This document shows positions 17,799 to 26,567 of a stretch of DNA of 64,000 nucleotides, piece after piece. Numbering within the stretch: the stretch's first letter is position 1; each line of letters starts with the position of its first letter. The DNA is taken from positions 54,682 through 118,681 of the forward strand of contig CAVRGQ010000001.1 of NCBI GenBank assembly GCA_963720785.1. The letters are read 5' to 3'. A program made the position numbers and the translations under genes. Source of the stretch: CAVRGQ01 sp963720785. Its GTDB lineage: Bacteria > Actinomycetota > Acidimicrobiia > IMCC26256 > DASPTH01. The notes under the pieces are model-generated. The model saw nothing but the letters and a program-made list of their open reading frames with translations, made no database searches and was not told the origin of the DNA.

Positions 17799-19194
17799 AT
17801 GCACTCACGACGAACCTTCCTCGGTGGCACCGCCGTCGGCATGGCCGCGCTGCTCGCCGGCAGTGGGCGCGCGTTCGCCGCGACCGGGTTGCCCGGGTCG
17901 CCCGCCGCTCCGTCGGAGCTCGGCCTCCCTTCGGGCGCCGACACGCTCGGCCAGGGCACGTTCGCGCTGTTCGAACAGACCGACCTGAACTTCCAGACGC
18001 TCATCGCGCTGGGCGGTGCGGGCATCAACTCCCAGGTGGGCGAGGTGACCACGGTGGTCGCGCAGGCCCAGAGCGCGCCGGGTGGCGCGTCCTACCAGTC
18101 GTTGTTCGACGCGTTCGTCGCCCAGGGTGACCGCGTGCTCCAGGCCGCACAGGACGCCGCGAAGGCGAAACGGACCATCACCGCGCGCGACCGCTACCTG
18201 CCGCGCCGCGCAGTACTACAACCAGGCGCTGTTCTGGGTGCTCGGCACCTCCACGCCCGACCGGGAGGAGGAGGTGTACCTCGCGATGGACGGCGCGTTC
18301 CGCGAATCGGCGAAGCGCCAGTCGCCGGTATGGGAGCCGCTCACCATCCCGTACGACAAGACCGACCTGCGCGGCTGGTTCCTGCGCGCCCCCGGCGCGA
18401 CGGGCAAGCGGCCCACGCTGATCATGAACAACGGCAGCGACGGCCAGAACGTCGACATGCTCCCGCAGGGTGGCGCCGCCGCGCTCGCACGCGGTTGGAA
18501 CGTCGTGCTGTTCGAGGGCCCGGGTCAGGGGCGCGCCCTGTTCGTCGACAAGGTGCCGTTCACCCCCGACTGGGGCAGGGTGGTCAGCCCGGTCGTCGAC
18601 GTGGTCCTGAAGCGCAACGACGTCGACCCCAAGCGCCTCGCGCTCATCGGCGTGAGCTTCGGCGGCACCCTCGTGATGCGCGCGGTCGCCGAGGAGCACC
18701 GGCTCGCGGCGGTCGTGCCCGATCCGGGCTCGGTCGACGAGTACGGCGCATTCCCCGAAGCCCTGCGCCGCGTCGCCGAGAACGGCGACCAGCAGACCGT
18801 GAACGCCGCCTGGGCCGACCTCATCATCCCCGGTGCCGACCCGATGCAGACCTTCAGCTTGAAGAAGCGGCTGGAGATCTTCTCGACCGAAGCACTCGAG
18901 CAGGCGCGCGCCGGGCAGGTGCCGAGCGACTGGTACACGTTGTCGCGCATCATCCGGCAGTACACGCTCGGCGATCTCGTCGACAAGGTGCGGACGCCCA
19001 CCCTCGTGGTCGACTACGAGCTGGAGAACTTCGTCCCCGGCCAGCCGAAGCAACTCTACGACGCGCTCCCGGGCAAGAAGGAGTACGTCGAGTTCACCAC
19101 CGTCGAGGGTGCGCAGTACCACGACGCGCCGATCGGCTCGCAGTGGCACGGCGAGGTGGTCATGGACAAGCTCGGAGCGCTGGTCGGCGCGTGA
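17799..19194 (+). CDS. Tat-exported alpha/beta hydrolase, frameshifted
   Basis: About 466 residues. The N-terminus MHSRRTFLGGTAVGMAALLA is a twin-arginine signal with a probable cut after AFA. The hydrolase domain has VLFEGPGQGRA, the nucleophile elbow GVSFGG and LVVDYELENFVPGQ, and resembles FrsA / dihydroxypseudooxynicotine-hydrolase-type enzymes. The catalytic His is probably in the QYHDAP region. The frame breaks at 18201-18210; adding one CG in CTGCCGCGCC gives YLPRAAQYYNQALFWVLG. Substrate unknown; location extracytoplasmic. Confidence 0.82.
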
Positions 19195-19212
19195 CGCCGC
19201 GAGACCGGCGTC
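19193..19212. terminator. Hairpin between convergent hydrolase and alcohol dehydrogenase
   Basis: GACGCCG (19193-19199) and CGGCGTC (19206-19212) form a perfect 7-bp stem with a 6-nt loop starting inside the hydrolase stop codon. No T-run. Confidence 0.45.
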
Positions 19213-19221
19213 GGCGCCGGC

Positions 19222-20310
19222 TCACCCGAACGTGATCACCGCGCGGCCGAGCACGGTGCCGGCCTCGAGGTCGTCGAGCACCTTCGGCAGGTCGTCGAGT
19301 GGTGCTTCGAGGCTCACCATCGCGTCGAGATCGAGCACACCATCGAGCGCGAACCCGGCCAGCAGGGGGATGTCGGCCACGAAGCGGTTCGAGCCCATCA
19401 ACGACTGACGGATCGACTTGCCCATGAGCAGGTCGATGCCGCTGATCGTCACCTGCTCCTCGGTGCCGGGGATCCCCACCACGGTCACCGCGCCGCCGAA
19501 GCCGGCCATCCCGAGCGCCTGCTGGATGGTCGCCGCGGTGCCGATCGCCTCGAACACGAAGTCGGCGCCGCCGCGCGACAGCTGCTGCACCGCGGCCACC
19601 GCGTCCTCGTTGCGGGCGTTCACCACGTCGGTCGCGCCGCAGCGCCGCGCCAGCTCGAGCTTCTCGTCGCTCACGTCGACGGCGACGATGCGCCGCGCGT
19701 GCGCCAGGCGGGCGCCCTGGATCGCCGAGATGCCCACGCCACCACAGCCGATCACCGCAACCGTCGATCCCGCGCGCACCGGAGTGGTGTTCAGCACCGC
19801 GCCGACGCCGGTGAGCACACCGCAGCCGAGCAGGCAGGCCCGTTCGAGCGGCAATGCCTTGTCGATGGCGACAAGATGGTGCTGGCTCACCAACATGCGC
19901 TCGCCGAAGCCACCGACCCCCACGAATTGGTGGACGGTCTCGCCGTCGCGGGTGAGCCGCGGCGGCGCGTCGGCGCCACGCGCGTCGTCGTCGGTGAAGC
20001 ACCGGTACGAGTGCCCGGTGAGGCAGTTGGCGCAGTGACCGCAGTACACCGAGAGGCAGGCCACCACGTGGTCGCCGGGCTTCACGTTGTGGACCCCGGG
20101 CCCGACGGCCTCGACCACGCCCGCGGGCTCGTGGCCGAGCACGAACGGCGATGGTGCCACGATCCCGTGACCGTGCATCGCGTGCAGGTCGCTGTGGCAC
20201 ACGCCCGTGGCCACGGTACGCACGAGCACCTCGCCGGCGCGCGGCTCGTCGACCTCGACCTCGGAGATCCCCACGCCACCCGGCACGGTCTCGACGACTG
20301 CTGCGCGCAT
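19222..20310 (-). CDS. Zinc-dependent alcohol dehydrogenase (MDR family)
   Basis: 362 residues. Catalytic-zinc ligands appear in TGVCHSDLHAMHG and GHEPAGVVEAVG; structural zinc in CGHCANCLTGHSYRC; NAD site GCGGVG. NAD(P)-linked oxidation of an alcohol or a thiol adduct is the family reaction; the block GVLTGVGAVLNTTPVRAG is typical of the class III/NDMA-related branch, which leaves formaldehyde or long-chain alcohol as possible substrates. ATG 20310 is chosen (MRAAVVETVPGGVGI) because a GAGGGG-type site lies upstream; the frame is open further back. Confidence 0.9.
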   Translation of the reverse strand: MRAAVVETVPGGVGISEVEVDEPRAGEVLVRTVATGVCHSDLHAMHGHGIVAPSPFVLGHEPAGVVEAVGPGVHNVKPGDHVVACLSVYCGHCANCLTGHSYRCFTDDDARGADAPPRLTRDGETVHQFVGVGGFGERMLVSQHHLVAIDKALPLERACLLGCGVLTGVGAVLNTTPVRAGSTVAVIGCGGVGISAIQGARLAHARRIVAVDVSDEKLELARRCGATDVVNARNEDAVAAVQQLSRGGADFVFEAIGTAATIQQALGMAGFGGAVTVVGIPGTEEQVTISGIDLLMGKSIRQSLMGSNRFVADIPLLAGFALDGVLDLDAMVSLEAPLDDLPKVLDDLEAGTVLGRAVITFG

Positions 20311-20463
20311 GGGCGCGTCCCCCTCGCTCGGTGTTCGCTGAGCGACGATCCTCTCACCGATGGCGTGCTCACGCCCGGCCCCCACGGCGCGATTGCGCGA
20401 TTGACGGCGGCGGCGAATCGGCGCACGATCGATCGACGTTCGCCCGCCCCCTCAGGAGGACCC

Positions 20464-20823
20464 ATGGCTCGATACCTGGTCCAGGCCGCGTACACCGCCG
20501 AGGCGTGGGAGGCGCTCGTCCTCCAGCCCCAGGACCGTTCGCGTCCCGTTCGCACGATGGTCGAGAAGGCCGGTGGGCGGCTCGAGGACTTCTACCTCTC
20601 GTTCGGCGACTACGACGTCGTCTGCATCGTCGACCTGCCCGACAACACCGCCGCGGCCGCGGTGTCGATCGCGGCATCCGCCGGTCGCGGGATCAAGGCG
20701 ATCTCGACCACTCCCCTGCTCAGTGTTGCCGAGGGCGTGATCGCGCTGCAGCAGGCGCACGACCTCGGCTACGAGCCGCCCGTGCGCGACGCCGAGTTGC
20801 AGACGCCCATGTACGCGGGGTGA
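20464..20823 (+). CDS. GYD domain protein
   Basis: 119 residues. MARYLVQAAYTAEAWEAL, then GGRLEDFYLSFGDYDVVCIV shows the FGDYD core for which the domain is named; these are ferredoxin-like dimeric alpha-beta barrel proteins of unknown function. GGAGGA lies 5 nt before ATG 20464. The stop shares bases with the GTG start of the next gene (GTGA), so the two are co-translated. Confidence 0.87.
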   Translation: MARYLVQAAYTAEAWEALVLQPQDRSRPVRTMVEKAGGRLEDFYLSFGDYDVVCIVDLPDNTAAAAVSIAASAGRGIKAISTTPLLSVAEGVIALQQAHDLGYEPPVRDAELQTPMYAG

Positions 20824-21351
20824 CACGCGTCGTGGGCTGGGGCAGGCGCTTCCTCCTCGTCGCCGTGGTGGCGGCTGCCGTCGTCGTCGTCCCCGCCGAG
20901 GCCGCTTCGGCAAAGGGCGCGCAGGTCGTCTCGATCACCGGGCCCGGCCTCTCCCCCGCGCTGCGCCTCGACAACCTGCACGACCAGCCCGGTCTCCCGG
21001 GCCCCAACGACCTGGCGAACGCCACCGGGGCCTTCCTCGTCACGTCGAGCGAGGCGACCAGTGCGATCACCCGCCACCGGCCCGCCGGCGCCCTCGGGCC
21101 GCGCTACCGGATCACGTTCCAGATCATGACCGGCCCCGACGAGTACCAACCGCTCCGCCAGGACGTCTACCCGTTCGCCCACGCGGGGTTCGTGGTGCGG
21201 ACACCTTCCGGTCAGCGCGTCTTCGACCGCAGGGTGCGGGCGGGTTGGTACACGTCGGCGAAGCAGTCGGAGTACAACGGCATGGAGTCCGACGCGGCCA
21301 CCGCGCTGCTCGTCACCGCGGGCGTGCCGAAGCACGCGGCGAGCCGCGTAG
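20820..21351 (+). CDS. Small secreted protein, unknown, frameshifted at its 3' end
   Basis: GTG 20820 opens MTRVVGWGRRFLLVAVVAAA, a Sec signal peptide with probable cleavage after AEAASA. The mature part (TGPGLSPALRLDN, YRITFQIMTGPDEY, ESDAATALLVTAGVP) has no recognised domain. As it stands the frame runs on through the opposite-strand gene to 21881, which is implausible. Restoring one CG in CACGCGGCG (about 21333-21343) ends the protein at TAG 21349-21351 and leaves a normal 31-bp gap to the convergent SEC-C gene, so I annotate that end. Confidence 0.6.
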
Positions 21352-21382
21352 ATCTCTGCGCCTCTCGCTTTCCTCCTCGTCC

Positions 21383-23700
21383 CTACTCGTCACCGCCGAG
21401 GACCTCGGCTTCGTACTCGAGGTCGGCTCGTCGTTCTTCGAAGTCGGACCGCAGGTCTTCCACGAGACGGGCGCCCGGAAGCACGCGCTTGCACGATGGC
21501 GAGGAGCGCGTCGGCGCGCGCTTCGGTGGTGGTGCTCGCGGTCAGACGATCGCCGTGCAGGGCCAGGGTTCCGAGGACGCGATGACCGGTGACCCCCGGA
21601 GGACCGACGAGCGGCCTCGCCCTCCTCCAGCCACGCCCACTCGCGACCCTCGTCCGTCGGCTCGTCCGAGGGCCCGAACGCGTGGTCGAGCGCCGCCACC
21701 GCGGCCACGGCGTCGGGCACCAACCACGTCGTCTCGCAGAAGACCACGAGCATCGCCCTCGCGGGAGACGATCGCGGGCCCCTCGCCGAGTTGGGCGACG
21801 AACGCAAGCAGCGTTCGGGCGTCGGAGCGCCGTCGAGCAGCTCGAGGCACCGGTCGCGTGCCGAGTCGGGCACGATCGTGATGCCCCCGAACATCTGATG
21901 CCCGCCGTCGCCGGTGGGGAGCACCCGCACCAGCAGCGCGCGACCTCGCACCATCCCGTGGGTGCCGAGTCGCTCCTGCACGTCGACGACATCGCCGGTC
22001 CGCAGGTCGCGCAGCGTCATTCCCTCGTCGAGGCGCACGTCGGTCACCTCGAAGACCGATCGCGCGACCAGCGCCCACTCCGCGGCGAGCGATGCCTCGT
22101 CGGGCGGGAGGAGCGCGCCGCGTTCGGTGAGCCACTCGGCGAACAGCCCACCCTCCGAGAGGGCCGCATCGACGATGAGCGGGTCGAGCTCGACCATCTC
22201 GGCGGCCGATCGCCCACTCGCACCCGCCCGCAGCATCGCGAGGTACCCGACCTCCATGCGGTGGCGTCGATCGAGCCACCAGCTGGCCTTGCGGGCGAGC
22301 CCGACGAGGCGGTGAGCGAGCGGGACCTCATCCCTGCCGAGATGACAGTGTTTGAACTTACGGCCGCTGCCACAGGGGCACAGGTCGTTCCGGCCGGCCG
22401 GAGCGCGCGTCGGCGCGAGCATCTCGTCGAGCAGCGCGATGTCGTCGTCCAGCGCGTCCAACCGCATCTGGGTCAAGAGGTTCCTCGCCGGGCGCGCGTG
22501 GCCCCGGTCGAACTCGAACCATGCCTTGTCGTGCAATGCGAGGAGGTGGTCGTCGTCGGAGCCGAGTGCGGTGTCGACCCAGGCCTCGAACTGATCGGTG
22601 CGACCGGCCTTCATGTGCGCCTGGGCCACGAGCCATGCGGGGCCGGCACGCTCGCGACCGTCAGCCGCGTCGACGAGCGACTCCGCGAACGCGGCCAGCT
22701 CGTCGAGTTCGCGGACGTCGTCGTCCTGCTCCTCGACGAAGGCCATCGCGACCGCCGCCGAGCCCAGCGCGAGCGCCGCGCCGGTGCGGAGGTCGCCAGG
22801 CAACGGCCGTTCGCCGTTGCTCCACGCCTCCTGCGCCGCAACCAGCGCGGCAAACGCCGTCATCTCGTGTTCGTCGAACCCTTCGGCGAGCGCCACCTCC
22901 ACCACATGAGCGCGCATGTCGTCGAGCACGAAGTCGAAGCCCGGCTGGGCGACGCGATCACCGACTCGTTCGAGCCCCGCCGCCTCGATCCAGTCGGGCA
23001 GCGGCGGCAAGACGGCGCCACGTAGGTCGGGCCGCAGCACCAGGACCTCGGTCAGGACTTCCTGCACCGAACGGCACGCCCGCTCCGGGTCTTCGGCGGC
23101 GATGGTCGCGGCGAGGGCAGCGACGAGTTCCGAGGAAGCCGTTTCGATCGTGGGGACTCCCTCGCCGTGCACGACCTCGCCGGCGAGTCGGAGCCGGAGG
23201 TAGCCATCGGCGGATGCGCCGTGGGCGGCGAGCCACCCGGGAGGGAACGTGATGCCGAGGCGGGGGTGGTCACCGAGGTCGACGAGGAGCTCGTCGGCCG
23301 CGTGACCGCGACGATTGTCGCGGTCGAAATCGACCGTGCCACCGCCGGCGAGTTCGCACCACTCTTGGAGCAGCGGCTCGAGGAGCAGCCCCAACGAGCC
23401 CGACGCGATCGTGTCCGAGGCCAGATCGACGGCCGTGATCGGCACCGTCCAGGTGACGCCGTCGATGAGCACGAACGGGTCGAAGCAGATGTCGGTCGTG
23501 CCGTCGCCGTCGTGGTCGGTCACCCAGCCGATGCGCTCCATGGTGTCGAGCACATTGTCGAGGCGTTCGTTCGGCTGCGGTCCGAGATCGAGCCCGCGGC
23601 CTTGCAGTTCCTCGAGCAGCACGTCGAACGCGAGCGGGCCGTCTTCGAGGACGGCTTCCACCTCGGCGCGGATGCGTGCGGCGGGATCGAGACGGGCCAT
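21383..23700 (-). CDS. SEC-C metal-binding domain protein with at least four frameshifts near the 3' end
   Basis: About 774 residues after repair. The first 600 are in one frame: VEAVLEDGPLAFDVLLEEL, an all-helical middle, and the zinc-binding SEC-C motif GRNDLCPCGSGRKFKHC at about residue 450. Near the 3' end the frame changes four times (about 21811-21818, 21751-21757, 21611-21620, 21481-21492). Following the frames gives TLLAFVAQLGEGPAIVSREG, MLVVFCETTWLVPDAV, GVTGHRVLGTLALHGDRLTA and a last segment LVEDLRSDFEERRADLEYEA ending at TAG 21383-21385. SEC-C tails bind zinc and often SecB or ribosomes; the role of this large form is unknown. ATG 23700 has TAGCGT 6 nt upstream. Confidence 0.75.
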
Positions 23701-23742
23701 GCCCGAACGCTACAAGCGAGCTACGACAACGATCGGCGAGTG

Positions 23743-23762
23743 TATGCTGATCTGCATGCAGA
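23743..23762 (+). promoter_or_regulatory. MazEF leaderless promoter with palindrome over the start codon
   Basis: TATGCT (23743-23748) sits 7 nt before ATG 23756, and CTGCATGCAG (23753-23762) is a perfect 10-bp palindrome covering that ATG. A palindrome at the antitoxin start is the expected place for autorepression by the MazE or MazE-MazF complex. The -35 region is not convincing. Confidence 0.55.
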
Positions 23763-23950
23763 GCACGAGTGTCCGGATCGACGTCGCGACCCACGACGAG
23801 CTCAAGCGCCTCGCCGCCGAGCTCCACACCACCGTGGGCAACACCGTCACCCTCGCGGTCCGGGCCCTCCGTCAGGACCGAGTCGGAGCCGAGCTGACCA
23901 CCCCGCTGAACGACGACGAGGCGGCCTGGCTCGATGCCGAACTCGGGTGA
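23756..23950 (+). CDS. MazE-like antitoxin
   Basis: 64 residues from ATG 23756: STSVRIDVATHDELKRLAAE, a ribbon-helix-helix-like DNA-binding start, followed by TVGNTVTLAVRALRQDRV and an acidic tail (LNDDEAAWLDAELG) suited to cover the toxin. The second ATG is preferred over the one at 23744 because the TATGCT box places the transcript start at 23755-23756. The stop lies 17 bp inside the toxin gene. Confidence 0.8.
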   Translation: MQSTSVRIDVATHDELKRLAAELHTTVGNTVTLAVRALRQDRVGAELTTPLNDDEAAWLDAELG

Positions 23951-24275
23951 CGTCGTCGACCTCGAACTCGGGCTCCCGGAAGGACGCGAGGCCGGCTTCC
24001 GCCATCCCGCCGTGCTCGTGACGGCGCAGCGGATCCTCGACGCGCAGCCGACCGTCGTGCACGTGGTTCCACTCACCACGACGATCCGGCCGTTCCACTC
24101 CGAAGTCGTGCTCGAACCCGACGCGGCGAACGGGCTCCAGGATGTGTCCGCGGCGCAGTGCCAGCACCTCAGGGCCGTGTCACCCAGCCGCATCCGCGCC
24201 GTGCGAGGAAACGTCGGGCCGTCGGCGCTGTCCCAACTGCGCGAGACGATCGCCGTGATCCTCGACCTGCCCTGA
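23934..24275 (+). CDS. MazF/PemK-family endoribonuclease toxin
   Basis: 113 residues. GDVVDLELG, GFRHPAVLVTAQ, VVHVVPLTTTI, ANGLQDVSAAQCQHLRAVS and C-terminal LRETIAVILDL follow the CcdB/MazF fold in order. Such toxins cleave mRNA or tRNA at short motifs and are held by the antitoxin in a type II system. Overlap of 17 bp with the antitoxin indicates coupled translation. The catalytic Arg/Thr pair of characterised MazF proteins cannot be assigned with certainty here. Standalone locus with no mobile-element genes beside it. Confidence 0.83.
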   Translation: MPNSGDVVDLELGLPEGREAGFRHPAVLVTAQRILDAQPTVVHVVPLTTTIRPFHSEVVLEPDAANGLQDVSAAQCQHLRAVSPSRIRAVRGNVGPSALSQLRETIAVILDLP

Positions 24276-24288
24276 GCCGGGCACTCCC

Positions 24289-25575
24289 CTACTCGTCGCC
24301 GACGCGGTGGCGGGGAACGAGGCCGCCGCGGTACACGTAGCGCTGGTTCACCAACTGGCGCATCACGAGGAAGTCGCCCTTGTACCCGCGGTGGTCCTGC
24401 GCGCCGAACGTGATGTGCGTGCGCGCCCCGCCGATCGCCGAGGGGAACATCTTGATGCGCTCGAGGCCGAGCTTCATGCCCCGCCCGCTCATCATCGGCG
24501 CGTTCACGATCGCTTCGGCGACCACCCGACCCAGGTCGTACCCGAGCGCGATCACCACGTGGTCGACGCGCCGACCGAAGCGGGCCTCGAAGCGGTCGAG
24601 CAGCGAGTTGTAGTTGATGTTCGCGTCGGGCCCGTCGGGACCGGTGAGCTGGTCGACACCGGTCCAACCCTCGAGCGCACGCATCCACGCCTCGTCGTGC
24701 GGCGCCCACATGAACGCGGCGTTGCACACACGCGGCGGGTCCCACCCGATGCGGCCGAGCGCGGCGTTGTAGGCCGGGGTCGTCCACCCGGTGCCCATGT
24801 AGACGAGCGCGTCGGGCGCGATGCGGTCGCGCACGTCGATCAGGATCGGATCGAGCTCACCGTCGGCGGGGCGTCGTTCGAGGAGGTGCTCGAACACGAT
24901 GTGCAGACCCTGCATGCGGGCCTGGTCCGCGAACCAGTTGCGGTACTCGGTGTCACCGGTGCCGCCGTGTTCGCCGAACAACGCGATGCGGCGATACCCG
25001 TGCTCGGCCAGGTAGTTGGCGACCAGCGCCGCCTCTTCGCCGTGCCCGCCGTTGGGCAGGGTGAAGCAGTACTCGCCGGAGAACTGCGACGTGCCGACCA
25101 CCCCGACGGCCGGCACCTCCCGCGCCTCGATGTGCTCCTCGAGGATCACCGCGTTGTCGCTGGCACCGGGGCCCATCACGATCAGTGCGCCCTCGTCAAC
25201 CATGCGGTGGTACTCCGCCGCCGGGAAGCGCGCGCCACGCGTCGGCAGCCCGACCGCGACGCGCGTGATCAGCTCCACCGCCTTGGTGAGGCGGCCGCTG
25301 TTCATCGCGTCCTCGAAGGCGAGGATGATCGGATCGACGAAGTCGCAGAGGAGCTCGCCCGGCTCGTAGTCGATGAAGAACCCGACCGGGATCGGCTCGT
25401 GGGGGTACGCGCCGGCGTCGCCACTCGCGTCGTCGGTGCCGGGCATCGGCGGGGTGATCACGATGCGCTCGGTGACGACGTCGGACTTGTTGCCCGACGG
25501 CGCCTGCGGGTTCGCCTTCTGCACCGGCGTGGGCGTGACGCTGCTGAAGACGGAACTGTTTGCTCGAGCGCTCAT
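24289..25575 (-). CDS. Periplasmic-binding-fold protein without signal peptide, paralogue of 16606 gene
   Basis: 428 residues if started at ATG 25575 (MSARANSSVFSSVTP); the first 50 are low-complexity and the fold begins at PIPVGFFIDYEPGELLCDF. Blocks: GALIVMGPGASDNAVILEEH, VPAVGVVGTSQFSGEYCFTL, YRRIALFGEHGG, APDALVYMGTGW. The C-terminus shares LGLERIKMFPSAIGG and GYKGDFLVMRQ with the protein at 16606. No export signal and no ABC permease nearby; a cytoplasmic ligand-binding or enzymatic role is possible. Start uncertain. Confidence 0.75.
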   Translation of the reverse strand: MSARANSSVFSSVTPTPVQKANPQAPSGNKSDVVTERIVITPPMPGTDDASGDAGAYPHEPIPVGFFIDYEPGELLCDFVDPIILAFEDAMNSGRLTKAVELITRVAVGLPTRGARFPAAEYHRMVDEGALIVMGPGASDNAVILEEHIEAREVPAVGVVGTSQFSGEYCFTLPNGGHGEEAALVANYLAEHGYRRIALFGEHGGTGDTEYRNWFADQARMQGLHIVFEHLLERRPADGELDPILIDVRDRIAPDALVYMGTGWTTPAYNAALGRIGWDPPRVCNAAFMWAPHDEAWMRALEGWTGVDQLTGPDGPDANINYNSLLDRFEARFGRRVDHVVIALGYDLGRVVAEAIVNAPMMSGRGMKLGLERIKMFPSAIGGARTHITFGAQDHRGYKGDFLVMRQLVNQRYVYRGGLVPRHRVGDE

Positions 25576-25650
25576 GGTGCGGAACCTACGCCGGTTCGCG
25601 CAGGCCCCGCACCCCTCATGAGCGGGTGACGCCCGCGGCGTCACGTGGCG

Positions 25651-26157
25651 TCAGCCCTGGGTGGACTGCCCGGTCTCCAGCAGCGTCTTGAGGTCGCTGA
25701 GGATCCACGCCCAGCCGCCGCCACCCTCGTGCAGGTTGGCGTCGTTCGTGGTCGCGGCGGCGACGTTCGGCGCGTCGGTGACATCGTGCGTCACCGTGAG
25801 GCGCGTGACACCGGGCTGCTCCTCGTGGAGGTCCCAGGTGAGCTGCGTGAAGCCCTCGGCTGCAGTGTCGGGGGTGAAGAAGGCCCGCCACGTCTGCACG
25901 AGCCGGGTGGGCGGGTCGCACTCGATCACTTCACCGTCGATGAGCACCTCGGGCGCGCCGAACCCGACCATCTCGGGCGTGGAGCGCACCGCGTAGAGAC
26001 CGCCGGGGCGCAGGTCGTAGTCGCTGGGGGCGCCGTACCCGTAGCGGCCGTTCCAATCGGGGTCGGTGATGGCGTCCCACACCTGCTGGACGGGAGCCTT
26101 GATGTAGATGCGGTGCACGGTCACCGTCGTTTGGCCGGTCTGCGTCGCGTTGGTCAT
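25651..26157 (-). CDS. SRPBCC / AHSA1-type protein
   Basis: 168 residues of the START/Bet v1-like fold: VHRIYIKAPVQQVWDAITDP at the N-terminus, GGLYAVRSTPEM, RLVQTWRAFFTP, TRLTVTHDV, and a C-terminal helix GGGWAWILSDLKTLLETG. These proteins bind a hydrophobic ligand in a deep pocket. Its start overlaps the ArsR stop by 4 nt (ATGA), the common ArsR-SRPBCC pairing in which the regulator controls its partner. Confidence 0.88.
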   Translation of the reverse strand: MTNATQTGQTTVTVHRIYIKAPVQQVWDAITDPDWNGRYGYGAPSDYDLRPGGLYAVRSTPEMVGFGAPEVLIDGEVIECDPPTRLVQTWRAFFTPDTAAEGFTQLTWDLHEEQPGVTRLTVTHDVTDAPNVAAATTNDANLHEGGGGWAWILSDLKTLLETGQSTQG

Positions 26158-26474
26158 TGCGCTTCCTCCAGGGAATGCTTGAGGTCGGTCAGCGCCGTCA
26201 CCTGGCGCTCGGTGTACTTGTCGATCCACCGGTCGTGGATGAGCCGGATCGGCACCGGGTTCAGGAAGTGCAACTTCTCGCGACCCGATCGGTGGGTGAC
26301 GACGAGGCCGGCCTCTTCGAGGACCCGCAGGTGCTTCATCACGCCGAAGCGCGTCATCTCGAGCTCCGACTCCAGCTCGGTGAGCGTGCGCCCGTCGCGC
26401 ACGAACAACTGGTCGAGCAGGAACCGGCGAGTGGGGTCTGCGAGCGCCTTGAAGACGAGGTCGTCGTCGTTCAC
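26154..26474 (-). CDS. ArsR-family winged-helix regulator
   Basis: 106 residues from GTG 26474: NDDDLVFKALADPTRRFLLD, LTELESELEMTRFGVMKHLR (recognition helix), LEEAGLVVTHRSGREKLHFL. No metal-binding Cys motif (such as CVC) is present, so it is not an arsenic-type sensor. ATG 26495 or TTG 26510 would lengthen it by 7 or 12 residues, but the promoter geometry puts the transcript start at 26474 and family members begin just here. Confidence 0.88.
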   Translation of the reverse strand: MNDDDLVFKALADPTRRFLLDQLFVRDGRTLTELESELEMTRFGVMKHLRVLEEAGLVVTHRSGREKLHFLNPVPIRLIHDRWIDKYTERQVTALTDLKHSLEEAQ

Positions 26475-26480
26475 CAGCAC

Positions 26481-26510
26481 AAGATACGTGACCATATGGT
26501 CACCTGTCAA
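26481..26510 (-). promoter_or_regulatory. ArsR promoter with operator palindrome in the spacer
   Basis: On the minus strand: TTGACA (26510-26505), an 18-nt spacer, then TATCTT (26486-26481), ending 6 nt before GTG 26474. The spacer holds a perfect 16-bp palindrome GTGACCATATGGTCAC (26488-26503). A dimeric ArsR bound there would block polymerase, giving autorepression of the ArsR-SRPBCC operon. Confidence 0.75.
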
Positions 26511-26567
26511 CCCGTCGAGTCTCCGGGGCGCCCGGCTGCTCGCGGACCGCGCTGTCGACGCGGCGGT

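Noticed and set aside
20820..21881. Reading the secreted protein to 21881
   Set aside because: The extra 170 residues are Arg/Ser/Pro-rich and antisense to the SEC-C gene; one restored dinucleotide gives a proper stop at 21349-21351.
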